Of a stretch of 64,000 bases of DNA, positions 38,552 to 48,446 are shown piece after piece. The notes under the pieces are model-generated. The model did no database searches and had not been told where the DNA came from. It saw only the letters and a list, made by a program, of their open reading frames with translations. This DNA comes from Cyclobacteriaceae bacterium (lineage in GTDB: Bacteria > Bacteroidota > Bacteroidia > Cytophagales > Cyclobacteriaceae), in the NCBI GenBank assembly GCA_024644875.1, contig JAHEGY010000007.1, forward strand, positions 1 to 64,000, in the 5' to 3' direction. Each line of letters starts with the position of its first letter. The first letter of the stretch is position 1. The position numbers and the translations under genes were made by a program.

Positions 38552-39547
38552 TTATTTGTTCTTGCTGTCCTGTTTACCTTTGTCCGTATCAGGTTTTGCG
38601 ATAGAATCCCGCATATCCGTATCCGCCTGAATATTCTTGATCTTGTAGTAATCCATAATACCTAGATTTCCAGACCGGAAGGCCTCTGAGATGGCCATCG
38701 GGATCTCAGCTTCTGCCTCGATTACCTTAGCCCTCATTTCCTGAGATATAGCCTTCATTTCCTGTTCCTGGGCAACCGCCATGGCCCTTCTTTCTTCGGC
38801 TTTTGCTTCAGCGACTTTCAGGTCGGCATTCGCCTGGTCAATTTGTAATTTGGCACCTATATTTGTTCCAACATCCACATCCGCAATATCGATTGAAAGA
38901 ATTTCAAAAGCAGTACCGGCATCCAATCCTCTTTCCAATACAAGTTTGGATATCTTATCAGGATTCTCTAACACCTGCTTATGTGAATTTGCAGAACCTA
39001 TAGAAGTCACAATACCCTCACCTACTCTGGCAAGAATGGTGTCTTCTCCAGCACCACCAACCAATTGTTGAATATTTGCCCTTACTGTAACTCTGGCGGT
39101 AGCTATCAATTGGATGCCATCTGCTGCAACAGCAGCAACTTTAGGAGTAGTAATGACCTTTGGATTTACGGAGATCTGTACTGCTTCAAAAACTTCTCTT
39201 CCTGCAAGATCTATGGCAGTAGCTTGTTTGAAAGTTAGATTGATATTTGCTTTATCAGCAGAGATTAGTGCTTTAATAACATTTGGCACATTACCACTAG
39301 CTAAATAGTGGGTTTCGAGTTCATTGGTAGTTACCTGTAATCCTGCTTTTGTGGCAGTAATCATTGAGGTTACTATTATTCCAGGGGGTACTTTCCTTAT
39401 CCGCATAAAGACGAGTTCGAAAAGTCCTACTTTGACGCCTGAGAAAATGGCTGTTATCCACAGGTTTACCGGTACAAAGTACAGGAATACAAATAGGAAA
39501 ACAACTGCGGCAAAAACAATAAGTAGTAGCATTAATGCACTGTTCAT
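38552..39547 (-). CDS. floA: Flotillin-like protein FloA
   Basis: 331 residues. One N-terminal membrane hairpin (residues 3-30) precedes the SPFH/band-7-like domain, with [20 protein letters not shown] near residue 51 and [20 protein letters not shown] near 225, and a C-terminal Ala/Glu-rich coiled coil ([20 protein letters not shown] near 247). These are hallmarks of FloA/YqfA (UPF0365). Flotillins organise membrane microdomains and affect membrane fluidity. nfeD lies one base upstream, the usual partner gene. Confidence 0.95.
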   Translation of the reverse strand: MNSALMLLLIVFAAVVFLFVFLYFVPVNLWITAIFSGVKVGLFELVFMRIRKVPPGIIVTSMITATKAGLQVTTNELETHYLASGNVPNVIKALISADKANINLTFKQATAIDLAGREVFEAVQISVNPKVITTPKVAAVAADGIQLIATARVTVRANIQQLVGGAGEDTILARVGEGIVTSIGSANSHKQVLENPDKISKLVLERGLDAGTAFEILSIDIADVDVGTNIGAKLQIDQANADLKVAEAKAEERRAMAVAQEQEMKAISQEMRAKVIEAEAEIPMAISEAFRSGNLGIMDYYKIKNIQADTDMRDSIAKPDTDKGKQDSKNK

Positions 39548-39548
39548 A

Positions 39549-40022
39549 TTATAAATTTATAGGTTCAACGATAATTTTATTATTCTTTATAGATACAATC
39601 CTGATTTTCGTATCGGCAGTAAGATAATTACCCAGGGTAGTTACTTCATATATTCTTTCTTTGAATTCCCCTTTACCCATTGGCCTGAGTGAGGAAACGG
39701 TAATACCTTCTTCTCCAACCTGGAGATCCTCCTTTTCCCCTTCATTCACTTTGCTGTTTATTGATCCTTTTAATGCAAATTTTTCCCATACACCTGACTT
39801 GAGGCTATACACAAGTACTCCAACCCCGACGGTAAGCGAAATGACAAGAACAATAGTCCCAACCCCTGCTCCGAAACTTATATAGCTGATAATGACTCCA
39901 ATTATGGTGAATATCAATCCAAATAATCCAAGAAGGGTTGTCCCGGGTACAAAAATGATCTCAGCAATGATGAAACCAAGGCCAAAAAATATCAACAATA
40001 TAACAGCTAACCATTCTACCAT
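39549..40022 (-). CDS. NfeD-family membrane protein
   Basis: 157 residues, the short NfeD form lacking the ClpP-like protease domain. Three to four hydrophobic helices (about 3-24, 27-50, 55-72) are followed by a soluble OB-fold domain with [19 protein letters not shown] near residue 102, a recognised NfeD pattern. Short NfeD proteins pair with SPFH proteins, here FloA one base downstream, to build membrane microdomain complexes. The two genes form an operon that ends at the hairpin near 38.53 kb. Confidence 0.9.
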   Translation of the reverse strand: MVEWLAVILLIFFGLGFIIAEIIFVPGTTLLGLFGLIFTIIGVIISYISFGAGVGTIVLVISLTVGVGVLVYSLKSGVWEKFALKGSINSKVNEGEKEDLQVGEEGITVSSLRPMGKGEFKERIYEVTTLGNYLTADTKIRIVSIKNNKIIVEPINL

Positions 40023-40080
40023 GTCCGGTAAATTGTATTAACCAAAGATAAATAAATACTTAGACATGATTGCTAAAAAA

Positions 40081-41556
40081 TCAATAAGCTTTTGCGAAAA
40101 CGACCCTTTGTTTTGAAGGCCTTCCAGAATAAATACACCTGCCTTCTTCAGTGTTGTTCCCGACAGGGATCAATCGAATGGTTGCTTTAGTCTCATCTTT
40201 TATGATTGCTTCCGTTTCTGCAGTACCATCCCAATGTGCCCAAACGAATCCACCCTTCTGGTCCAGGATCTCTTTAAACTCGTCGTAGGTATCCGCGGTC
40301 CGGGTATTTTCTTTCCTGAATTCCAGTGCTTTATTATATATGTTATCGTGAATAGCAGGCATCAGGGTTTCGATATGATTAATAATACTGTCCATATTTA
40401 TGAAGGCCTTCTCCCCCGTATCTCTTCGGGCGATTTCCACAGTATTATTTTCAAGGTCTTTCGGTCCTATAGCCACCCGTACCGGTACGCCTTTCAACTC
40501 ATATTCTGCAAATTTCCAACCCGGTTTATGGGTGTCTCGATTGTCAAAATGAACGGAAAATCCTTTTTCTGACAGCTGTGATTTGATCATATTGGCTTTT
40601 TCTGCAATTTCATTATGCTGTTCCTCTGTTTTATAGATCGGCACGATCACAACTTGAATAGGTGCCAGATTAGGAGGAAGGATCAGACCATTGTCGTCAG
40701 AATGTGCCATGATCAATGCCCCCATCAACCTTGTACTAACACCCCATGATGTGCCCCAGACATAATCCAGCCCGCCTTCCTTTGTGGCAAATTTCACATC
40801 AAAAGCTTTTGCAAAATTCTGACCGAGAAAATGCGTGGTGCCGGCCTGTAAAGCTTTGCCATCCTGCATTAAAGCCTCGATACAATAGGTGTCGATGGCT
40901 CCTGCGAACCTTTCACTTTCGGTTTTTACACCCTTCATGACAGGAATGGCCATATGTTTTTCGGCAAATTCCCCATAGATATCGAGGATTTTTAAAGTTT
41001 CTTCTATTGCTTCCTCCTGAGTCTCATGTGCGGTATGTCCTTCCTGCCATAGGAATTCAGCGGTCCGCAGGAAAAGTCTTGTTCGCATTTCCCAGCGCAC
41101 AACATTGGCCCACTGATTTAACAACAAGGGTAAATCTCTATAAGATTGTATCCAGTTCTTATAAGTATTCCAGATCACGGTTTCAGATGTAGGCCTGATA
41201 ATGAGTTCCTCCTCGAGTTTGGCTTCAGGATCAACAATTATTCCTTTTCCATGTTCATCATTTTTCAGGCGATAGTGCGTAACTACCGCACATTCTTTGG
41301 CAAATCCCTCGACATGGGCAGCTTCCCGGCTCATGTAAGACTTGGGGATAAACAATGGAAAATACGCATTGGTATGGCCTGTTTCCTTGAACATTTTATC
41401 CAGGGTTGCCTGCATCTTTTCCCATATGGAATAACCGTACGGTTTAATGACCATGCAGCCACGGACAGCAGAATTTTCGGCAAGGTCTGCCCTTTTTACC
41501 AACTCATTATACCATGAGGAATAATCTTCAGAACGTTTTGGTAATCCTTTTCCCAT
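40081..41556 (-). CDS. proS: Prolyl-tRNA synthetase, archaeal/eukaryotic-type short form
   Basis: 491 residues, class II synthetase without the bacterial editing insertion. [18 protein letters not shown] near residue 33 and [10 protein letters not shown] near 67 form motif 1, [10 protein letters not shown] near 126 with [24 protein letters not shown] (cited in part: [14 protein letters not shown]) is motif 2, and the C-terminal zinc-binding-like domain ends with VVFAKAY. The anticodon-binding domain spans about 290-390. Charges tRNA-Pro in the cytoplasm. Bacteroidota commonly carry this form. Confidence 0.97.
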   Translation of the reverse strand: MGKGLPKRSEDYSSWYNELVKRADLAENSAVRGCMVIKPYGYSIWEKMQATLDKMFKETGHTNAYFPLFIPKSYMSREAAHVEGFAKECAVVTHYRLKNDEHGKGIIVDPEAKLEEELIIRPTSETVIWNTYKNWIQSYRDLPLLLNQWANVVRWEMRTRLFLRTAEFLWQEGHTAHETQEEAIEETLKILDIYGEFAEKHMAIPVMKGVKTESERFAGAIDTYCIEALMQDGKALQAGTTHFLGQNFAKAFDVKFATKEGGLDYVWGTSWGVSTRLMGALIMAHSDDNGLILPPNLAPIQVVIVPIYKTEEQHNEIAEKANMIKSQLSEKGFSVHFDNRDTHKPGWKFAEYELKGVPVRVAIGPKDLENNTVEIARRDTGEKAFINMDSIINHIETLMPAIHDNIYNKALEFRKENTRTADTYDEFKEILDQKGGFVWAHWDGTAETEAIIKDETKATIRLIPVGNNTEEGRCIYSGRPSKQRVVFAKAY

Positions 41557-41665
41557 TACTTAATTTATTTGTGATATTGGTATGATATTTGCTTATTTTC
41601 TATTAGTAAAGTGTGAAATTACGAAGTTCAAATTAATTACGTTGTAATTTTGAAGACTTTTCTGA

Positions 41666-41697
41666 TTTGTTGTTATTAAATTAGGGTTGTATATTTA
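41666..41697 (+). promoter_or_regulatory. Bacteroidota-type promoter for the Tyr/Gly-rich protein gene
   Basis: TTTG (41666-41669), 20 bases, then TATATTTA (41690-41697), one mismatch from TAnnTTTG. The predicted start point near 41703 gives a leader of about 23 bases to the ATG at 41726. This is the best full promoter match in the window. Confidence 0.6.
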
Positions 41698-41725
41698 TAG
41701 GTAGAACTTAAATCGGGTACGAGAT

Positions 41726-43240
41726 ATGAAAGCGAGAAGAAAAATAAAACTATTAAGCCTGGCAATTATAATATTTATGATTGTTTCAGCAAATGTTTCT
41801 TTCTCACAGGATGAATACGATGATATGTATTTTAATCCTGCAGACAGGAAAGAGGTGAAGTTCAACGAGAATTTGGTTAAGACCAATGCTGCCTCCGGCA
41901 AATCGGAGAGTCAGATAATAGCCAAAAGTTCTGCCAATACTGATGTAATAAATCCGACATACAGTCCCGCTGAATATGGAGATCTGGAGGAAAGTTATTC
42001 AGCCAAAACAGTGAATCCCGAATATATTGAAAGATATAAAGACAATCCTAAAGCGACTACAGGAACAACAGAAGTGGCAGAAGGCGATTCATATTATGAT
42101 GATTATTATGACAGGGCGGTTATGCCGGGAGAAACTGAAAAAGGTTCTGAAAAAGTAAACTATCCATATCCCAGTTCTTATTACGGAGGCTATAATGCTG
42201 CCATGAGAAACAGGATGTATCGTAATCCCTGGTATGATCCCTTCTATGGTGGTGGATTTGCTCCCGGATTCAGTATGGGTCTGGGATATTCATTCGGGAT
42301 GATGCCCGGATTCAGTATGAGCCTTGGTTACGGTACAGGAATGGGTTATGGCGGATACAGCCCATATGGATTCTATGATCCATATATGGCGCACATGGGA
42401 AGATATTATGATCCATTCTACAGCCCATGGGGATATGATCCTTTTTACAGCCCATATGCATACAATTCCATGTACAGAAACTCCATGATGTATGGTTACG
42501 GCGGACCAGGATTTTGTTCTCCGTTTTCTTCCTATGGATACGGTAGTGGGTATGGCGCAACCTATGTGGCAGTGCCTGTAAGTTCTGGTTCTCAATCATC
42601 CGGAGCAGTAGCCGAATCAAATACCTTACGTTCTCCAAGTTACAGGACCAGGGCCTCCAGAGGTTCTGATCAGGTCGCCGGTGTTGCACAGGACGCGCCC
42701 AATACCAGGAGAACAATTGCTACCCGAAGTACTGCTAATGAAAGGGTATCCTCACCCAATGCCAGGGTTGCTGACAGGGATTTCTCGAGATCACAGAATG
42801 AATATTACAGTAGAAGTGGATCCAGAAATGCGACTTCAACCGTTTCTTCCAGTTCATCGGCAAGAAATACGGCCTACACCAGTTCAAGGAATATGGGAAG
42901 CTCTGTAAGTAATACCAGTGCGGCACGGGTAAGATCAACCAGATCCAACTCGACTTATTCCAGGCCATCCTATAAATCATCACGCGAACAGAGATCTATA
43001 AACTCTGGCAGCACAGGCCGGTCATGGAATAGCGGAACATACAGATCATCCAGATCATCTGGTAGCAGTACTTATACACCTGCGTCCAGGTCCGGTGGAA
43101 GCAGTAGTTATGGAAGTTCCGGATCAAGTTTCAGGTCTTCTTCCGGTGGCAGCAGATCTTCAGGTTCTATCTCCAGTGGAGGAGGATCCAGAAGTGGTGG
43201 CTCCAGCGGTGGTGCATCCCGAAGTGGACGAGGAAACTAG
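41726..43240 (+). CDS. Exported low-complexity protein rich in Tyr, Gly, Ser and Arg
   Basis: 504 residues, no recognised domain. A signal peptide covers residues 1-28 (ending NVSFSQ). Residues 29-150 are acidic and of mixed composition. Residues about 150-290 are Tyr/Gly/Met/Pro-rich with repeated YDPF, YSPYG and GYG motifs (PWYDPFYGGG, RYYDPFYSPWGYDPFYSPYA). Residues about 290-504 are dominated by Ser, Arg, Gly and Thr (SSRSSGSSTYTPASRSGG, GGGSRSGGSSGGASRSGRGN). Such composition is disordered and adhesive-like. It precedes a FadL-like porin by 41 bases, suggesting a shared transcript. I do not know its role; a surface or matrix protein is an inference. Confidence 0.8.
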   Translation: MKARRKIKLLSLAIIIFMIVSANVSFSQDEYDDMYFNPADRKEVKFNENLVKTNAASGKSESQIIAKSSANTDVINPTYSPAEYGDLEESYSAKTVNPEYIERYKDNPKATTGTTEVAEGDSYYDDYYDRAVMPGETEKGSEKVNYPYPSSYYGGYNAAMRNRMYRNPWYDPFYGGGFAPGFSMGLGYSFGMMPGFSMSLGYGTGMGYGGYSPYGFYDPYMAHMGRYYDPFYSPWGYDPFYSPYAYNSMYRNSMMYGYGGPGFCSPFSSYGYGSGYGATYVAVPVSSGSQSSGAVAESNTLRSPSYRTRASRGSDQVAGVAQDAPNTRRTIATRSTANERVSSPNARVADRDFSRSQNEYYSRSGSRNATSTVSSSSSARNTAYTSSRNMGSSVSNTSAARVRSTRSNSTYSRPSYKSSREQRSINSGSTGRSWNSGTYRSSRSSGSSTYTPASRSGGSSSYGSSGSSFRSSSGGSRSSGSISSGGGSRSGGSSGGASRSGRGN

Positions 43241-43281
43241 GATTATCAAGGCGGATTTTCTAATCCAGATTATCACAAAAA

Positions 43282-44820
43282 ATGGAAAAGTGGTTTAAGC
43301 TTATATTGCTAAGCATAGGAGGAGTATTTGTTATAAACTCTTCAATAGCCCAGGTAACACCAGCAACATTGGGATTGTTATTCAGCCAGACAAACTATGG
43401 AGGGACGGCCAGGATACGTGCCATGGGAGAGGCCAATACAGCTTTGGGAGGAGACCTTTCATCAATAACCTCGAATCCGGCAGGATTGGGATTCTATAAT
43501 AGATCTGAGATCAGTATATCTCCAATTGCCGGTTTTAATTCCAATACAGCAACTTACCTGGATGCTTCGACGAGTACTTCAAGTTCTGCCTTTGGCCTGG
43601 CCAATGCCGGCGTTGTCCTTAACAGTAAAAGACCCGACAATATTCCCGGTGCCTGGAAGGGTGGGACTTTCGGATTTTCCTATAACCGGCAGAATGACTT
43701 CAGTAATAAAGCAGTGTATCAGGGAACTAATATTGATAATGATTACCTGGATTTCGTTCTGGACTTTGCCAATTCTAACGAGGCCCAGCAGGGAGATTAT
43801 TACCTGGTAGACCTTCCCTATGAAACGTATTTGACCAATGATTTTTCAGTGGATAGCAATGGTGATACAACCTTTAATGTATGGGATACTTTTGTAGAAT
43901 TTGCTTCACCGGATACACCGGTAAATCAGCAGGAAATCATAGAAACCTCCGGATCGATCAACAAATGGGGTATCTCATACGGTGGCAATGTCAATGACAG
44001 GTTCTATTTTGGATTCAGCCTGGGTGTTATGTCTCTCAGGTATAAAAATGAGAAGACCTATTCGGAGGTACGATATCCGGAAAGCATTCTGGATAACTAT
44101 TCACTTTACGAAAAACAGGATATCAGTGGTACCGGTGTCAACGGCACATTCGGTATTGTAGTTAGGCCCATTAACAAACTCACCATAGGTGTATCCTATG
44201 TGACTCCTACATCTTTTACAATCACCGATAAGTATGAGACATCCATGCGAAGCTTATGGAATGAATCTGCCCTGGATTTTTATGGTGATGATCCAGGTTT
44301 TACCGGAGATCAAAACTCCAGGAAACAACCTGATGACTGGAATTATTCCCTTGTTACACCAATGCGTCTCAATACAGGATTGGCCTTTTTCTTTAATAAA
44401 AATGGATTCATTTCTGCGGATGTGGAATGGGTGGATTACAGCAATATTAAGCTGACCTTCGACCAGGGAGGCCTGGACGATGGCAATGCGGAAATCCAGG
44501 ATAGATACAGATCGGTTATTAATTACCGCCTGGGTGGAGAATTCAGAACCGGAGATTTCAGGATCAGGGCAGGTTATAACTACTTAAACAATCCTCTTAA
44601 AGATACGGAGGAACTGAACAGGGCAAAATCTACATATTCTGCAGGTTTTGGATATAGAAAGAAGAAATTCTATATTGACCTGGCTGCATTATTTACCACC
44701 TATGATGGTGTAAGGATCCCTTATGTTATATATGAAGACCAGGGAATCGGACCCACCCCGGTTGCTGATATAAAATATAACTCAACCAGAATAGTCCTTT
44801 CGGCCGGGTTCTTCTTTTAA
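43282..44820 (+). CDS. OmpP1/FadL/TodX-like outer membrane transporter
   Basis: 512 residues with a signal peptide (residues 1-23, ending NSSIAQ). ARIRAMGEANTALGGDLSSI near residue 42 and NPAGLGFYNRSEISISP near 61 are the hallmark of the FadL/OmpP1 family in Bacteroidota, followed by regular amphipathic strands and a terminal strand RIVLSAGFFF ending in Phe. FadL-type channels move hydrophobic molecules across the outer membrane; the cargo here is unknown. It is downstream of the low-complexity protein gene and before a repeat-bearing spacer. Confidence 0.87.
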   Translation: MEKWFKLILLSIGGVFVINSSIAQVTPATLGLLFSQTNYGGTARIRAMGEANTALGGDLSSITSNPAGLGFYNRSEISISPIAGFNSNTATYLDASTSTSSSAFGLANAGVVLNSKRPDNIPGAWKGGTFGFSYNRQNDFSNKAVYQGTNIDNDYLDFVLDFANSNEAQQGDYYLVDLPYETYLTNDFSVDSNGDTTFNVWDTFVEFASPDTPVNQQEIIETSGSINKWGISYGGNVNDRFYFGFSLGVMSLRYKNEKTYSEVRYPESILDNYSLYEKQDISGTGVNGTFGIVVRPINKLTIGVSYVTPTSFTITDKYETSMRSLWNESALDFYGDDPGFTGDQNSRKQPDDWNYSLVTPMRLNTGLAFFFNKNGFISADVEWVDYSNIKLTFDQGGLDDGNAEIQDRYRSVINYRLGGEFRTGDFRIRAGYNYLNNPLKDTEELNRAKSTYSAGFGYRKKKFYIDLAALFTTYDGVRIPYVIYEDQGIGPTPVADIKYNSTRIVLSAGFFF

Positions 44821-45202
44821 TCTCCGTTAGAAGCAATCCAATAAAAGATTAAACTCCCCACATAAAGTTCCATTTCATCTGAAAGATTATCTCCCCTCGT
44901 GAAATATTTCGTTTTCCTGCGAAGGATTTCTTTTCCTCGTGCAAGATACTGCTTCACCGGATGCCTTTTTTCAAGTTCGCGAGATTTCCCTTCCTCATGC
45001 AAGATTTCATTTCGCCGGATTAATCCTCCAACCTGAAAGTCCTCCTCCACTGACTATTATATTTTTTAATAGCTTAATCATCTCAAACCCTGATATTTTT
45101 TTTAACCAAAATACCTTTATGATATAAATCTGGTATTTATTTCTGAGGATTTTGTAATTTGTGTAAGATAATAATTGAACAGCCATTATAACTTTTTCAA
45201 CT
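44821..45202. repeat. Intergenic spacer with ~20-base imperfect tandem repeats
   Basis: The only gene-free stretch longer than 300 bases. From about 44875 to 45018 an imperfect unit close to CCTCGTGCAAGATTTCNTTT recurs every 19-21 bases: recognisable unit starts are 44895, 44916, 44935, about 44955, about 44974, 44993 and about 45012, with a weaker copy to the left. The 20-base period is not a multiple of three, so the open frame through it on the minus strand is unlikely to be a gene. The rest (45020-45202) is AT-rich and should hold the promoter of the GH9 gene, but I see no convincing match. Confidence 0.6.
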
Positions 45203-47902
45203 ATGAAACATATCTTATTCACATTCGTCTTATGTTCTATTTTTATTTCCTGTGAACCTGACAATAGTCAAACAGGTTCTGATCAGGGCCCTGTAGTATT
45301 TGAGGAATTTCCACTTGAAATACCTGAAGAAAAGGCCCTGATGGCCAGATGGGAAGAGAAACAGGTCATTAAAACTAAGACCATTGACGATTTTGAAACT
45401 GAAGGAAACTGGCATGTAGATGGAATAGGGGAAATGAACTACACCAATGAACGGTCGCGTGATGGCGAGCAATCACTCAGGTTCAGGACTTCATTAAGAG
45501 ATGAAGAACATTATAGGAAAAACAGAAGTGAATGGGATTCATTTAGTGGGACACAGGGTGGAAGTACCTATATCCGGCTAACTTTCGAGGACCCTCAGGA
45601 TTGGACAGATTATAACCGTATCTCATTCTGGACCTATGTCCATCCTACCTCTATGCCTACCTATTGTATTTTTATCAGGATGAACTGCGAAGGTGCGATA
45701 CATACCGCTACCGATTATAATGGGACTTCTCATTTTGTACAGGACCTCAAACCAGGTGAATGGAACCATGTGATGTTTGAAATACCACATCTTCAAAGAG
45801 ATAAAGTGACTAACTTCACTATTTATCAAATGCTAAGGGGGCATAATCCGGAAGAAGAGGGAATTGTTACGTACGACATAGATCAACTTGAGATTCAGGA
45901 GGTTAAAACCGATATGTATGAAGGCTGGGAAGTTGAGACAGGAAAATTCTCCTATAGTCATATCGGGTACTTGCCGGACCAGTCAAAAATTGCATTGGCG
46001 GGATTTAATGGGGGAGAAAACTTTCAACTTCTGAATACACAGGATGAAGCAGTATTTACTGGTAATGCTTCTGTTATTAATAACAACCAGGGTACATTTA
46101 ATGTGCTGGATTTTTCAACCTTTAATGAAAATGGGATTTATAAACTGAAGTACGGTGAGAACCAATCCAATCCGTTTCCGGTTGGCCCGGATATCTGGAT
46201 ATCTCCCTTATTCAAGACTATAAATTTCTTCTTCTGCCAGCGTTGCGGGTATCATGTTCCGGGTGTACACCTGGAATGCCATAAAGACTGGCAGGGTTTT
46301 TATGGAGATGTGAAAAAGGTCATTAACGGAGGCTGGCATGATGCAGGCGACCTGTCTCAGGGTTCCTGGCGAACGGCCATGTCCTCGCTGGCCATGATGA
46401 TGAATCTTGAGAGACTTGATCCGGAATCAAAATATCAGGAGCTGTCAGATCGGATCAGGGATGAACTGGCATGGGGTATGGAATGGTTACTAAAAACCAG
46501 GTTCGGGGATGGCTATCATATGAGTTTCAGCGTCATGAGGATCTATACGGATAATGAGATCGGGACTATAGACGATGTGGTAAGTCCTGCAAGGAATATA
46601 CCCTGGGAGAACTTCCTGGCAGCTACCGTTCAAGGTAAAGCAGCCATGCTTCTTAAGGCCACACATCCTGAACTGGCAGAGAGATGTTCAATTGCAGCTG
46701 TCGAAGACTGGGAGGCTGCATTTAAGGGCAGGGATACATGGGAAATAGCGGATTACAGGGAGGCCGCCTGGGGCGCATCAGCATCATTGCTTCTTGCTGA
46801 AATGACAGGGAATGCCGAATATTATGATCATGCCGTAAATTTTGGATCCCTGCTTGTTGAATGTCAGGAACAGCGCTTTGTAGATGGCATACCTGTGACG
46901 GGTTATTTCTATACGACCTCCGAGAAGGAGACGGTGATCCATAACCGTCACGCCGCCTTTGAAGAGGCGCCACTCATAGCCCTGGCGTCATTATGCAAAA
47001 AACTACCGGATCATGAAGACTGGATGAAATGGTACAGTGCTGCAGCGCTGCATAGCGAGTTCTTCATGAAACGGGGCACCAAAATAGCCCAACCCTTTGA
47101 TCTCTTGCCTAATTCAGTCTGGAAAAGATCAGAGATCGAGGCTGTTGAAGATGATAGCAGAAGGGAGGACCTGATGAGACAATTCATGGATGGTACTGAT
47201 CTGGGCAATGATTACGTGTTGCGTACCTTTCCCATTTATTATGATGCGCTTTTTCATGGAAATACAAATATCCACATGTCAAGTACATGGGCCCTTGCAG
47301 AGGCCTCAAAACTTAGAAATGATATGAAAGGGATGCAACTTGTCGGGAAGCAGTTTCAATGGTTGTTTGGTGCCAATCCATTTTCGCAAAGCCTGATGTA
47401 TGGGGAAGGATATGATTTTGCACCTCACTTCGCTTATTGTCTCAAGGACCTGGTTGGAGCCTTACCGGTCGGAATGGATTGTATGTCAGGAGATGATCCG
47501 CACTGGTCGGCTACCAATACCGCTACGTATAAAGAGATCTGGGTTGAGCCTGTAAATCGGTTTATGGGCGCACTGGCTGTCTATCTTAGTGAACCGGGGA
47601 TTTCCGGGCAGGGGAAAATACAGGAGCCATCCATAGATATCAGTTTTGAAAAGAAAAGCACAGAACCAGGTCTAATTGATTGCGTGATATCATCAATAGA
47701 GGACATGGAAGTTACATTAAAAGTGTTTAACCTTGAGATGCCGGATGGGGATGATCAGATAAGCCTTGATCAAAACAATGGCCGAATAGTAAATTTAACA
47801 TTGAAGATAATTGATCCCGGGAAACCATATATAGCGATCGTATCGAATGAGAAAGGCAAATATCGTGAGGCTGTGGGAGCAGGGATTGAAATGGATCTCT
47901 GA
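45203..47902 (+). CDS. Lipoprotein glycoside hydrolase family 9
   Basis: 899 residues. A lipoprotein signal ends at Cys17 (CSIFISCEPD). Residues about 55-235 form a carbohydrate-binding-like beta domain (DDFETEGNWHVDG, IRLTFEDPQDWTDYNRISFW in part). Residues about 250-335 are the CelD-type Ig-like domain (HIGYLPDQSKIALAGF), and residues about 335-810 are the GH9 (alpha/alpha)6 catalytic domain. GGWHDAGDLSQGSWRT near residue 376 supplies the catalytic Asp pair (about Asp380 and Asp383) and TATYKEIWVEPVNRF near 775 the acid Glu. GH9 enzymes are mostly endoglucanases; the exact beta-glucan is unknown. Not flanked by other sugar genes. Confidence 0.9.
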   Translation: MKHILFTFVLCSIFISCEPDNSQTGSDQGPVVFEEFPLEIPEEKALMARWEEKQVIKTKTIDDFETEGNWHVDGIGEMNYTNERSRDGEQSLRFRTSLRDEEHYRKNRSEWDSFSGTQGGSTYIRLTFEDPQDWTDYNRISFWTYVHPTSMPTYCIFIRMNCEGAIHTATDYNGTSHFVQDLKPGEWNHVMFEIPHLQRDKVTNFTIYQMLRGHNPEEEGIVTYDIDQLEIQEVKTDMYEGWEVETGKFSYSHIGYLPDQSKIALAGFNGGENFQLLNTQDEAVFTGNASVINNNQGTFNVLDFSTFNENGIYKLKYGENQSNPFPVGPDIWISPLFKTINFFFCQRCGYHVPGVHLECHKDWQGFYGDVKKVINGGWHDAGDLSQGSWRTAMSSLAMMMNLERLDPESKYQELSDRIRDELAWGMEWLLKTRFGDGYHMSFSVMRIYTDNEIGTIDDVVSPARNIPWENFLAATVQGKAAMLLKATHPELAERCSIAAVEDWEAAFKGRDTWEIADYREAAWGASASLLLAEMTGNAEYYDHAVNFGSLLVECQEQRFVDGIPVTGYFYTTSEKETVIHNRHAAFEEAPLIALASLCKKLPDHEDWMKWYSAAALHSEFFMKRGTKIAQPFDLLPNSVWKRSEIEAVEDDSRREDLMRQFMDGTDLGNDYVLRTFPIYYDALFHGNTNIHMSSTWALAEASKLRNDMKGMQLVGKQFQWLFGANPFSQSLMYGEGYDFAPHFAYCLKDLVGALPVGMDCMSGDDPHWSATNTATYKEIWVEPVNRFMGALAVYLSEPGISGQGKIQEPSIDISFEKKSTEPGLIDCVISSIEDMEVTLKVFNLEMPDGDDQISLDQNNGRIVNLTLKIIDPGKPYIAIVSNEKGKYREAVGAGIEMDL

Positions 47903-47919
47903 AAATAGATTATTGGATC

Positions 47920-47942
47920 TTTCAGGCAGGTCCTGCCTGAAA
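47920..47942. terminator. Perfect hairpin between convergent GH9 and aroK genes
   Basis: TTTCAGGCAG (47920-47929) and CTGCCTGAAA (47933-47942) form a perfect 10-base-pair stem around GTC. It includes the aroK stop codon (TGA on the minus strand, 47924-47922) and lies 17 bases after the GH9 stop. There is no long T run on either side, so it is a probable bidirectional stop or 3' end protector rather than a textbook terminator. Confidence 0.45.
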
Positions 47943-48443
47943 ATATCGTACAATATCCGTTTCAAGTGAGATATTATACTTAAAGATCTTCTTTGCCTTT
48001 TTATAAAATGGTAGTCTGTAATTCAGTTTTTCTGTAAGACCTTCCAATAAATTATCTTCGCCCATTTTCTTAATAAGAGGCCTTTTATTGATGCCACTCA
48101 GGCTTAGCCTTTCCAATAATATATCGATTGGAGTATCAATATATACAGTATAACCCTGTTCATTCATAAAATCCATATTATCAAAAAAGCAGGGTGCGCC
48201 GCCGCCTGTTGCCAGGACAAAATTATCATTGGCCAGGGAAATGTTTTTCAGAAGTTGACTTTCGATTTTCCTGAAATGATCTTCCCCCTTTAATTCGAAT
48301 ATTTCTGCCACGGATAATTCCTCTGCTTTTATGATCTCCTTATCAAGATCAATAAATTCAAGATCCAGATCCCTGGCCACTTTCCGGCCAAAGGTGGACT
48401 TTCCACAACCTGGCATACCGGTAAGAAAAATCTTCATGTTCAA
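47922..48443 (-). CDS. aroK: Shikimate kinase
   Basis: 173 residues. P-loop GMPGCGKSTFG near residue 9, EFIDLDKEI with the shikimate-binding Asp near 34, FRKIESQLL with the substrate-binding Arg near 58, and ATGGGAPCF near 79 are the family motifs, and RPLIKKMG near 117 includes the lid Arg. Phosphorylates shikimate at the 3-position in aromatic amino acid synthesis. The ATG at 48443 or the third codon ATG at 48437 could start it. It follows a permease gene by 3 bases. The stop codon lies in a perfect hairpin. Confidence 0.94.
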   Translation of the reverse strand: MNMKIFLTGMPGCGKSTFGRKVARDLDLEFIDLDKEIIKAEELSVAEIFELKGEDHFRKIESQLLKNISLANDNFVLATGGGAPCFFDNMDFMNEQGYTVYIDTPIDILLERLSLSGINKRPLIKKMGEDNLLEGLTEKLNYRLPFYKKAKKIFKYNISLETDIVRYFQAGPA

Positions 48444-48446
48444 TAG

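Noticed and set aside
42290-42716. 101- and 134-codon minus-strand frames in the low-complexity gene
   Set aside because: They are antisense readings of the Tyr/Gly-rich repeats, giving His/Trp-rich chains without start context.
44817-45050. 77-codon minus-strand frame rich in RRK/RGK motifs in the FadL-GH9 spacer
   Set aside because: The frame runs through 20-base repeats whose period is not a codon multiple, and the product has no signal or domain pattern.
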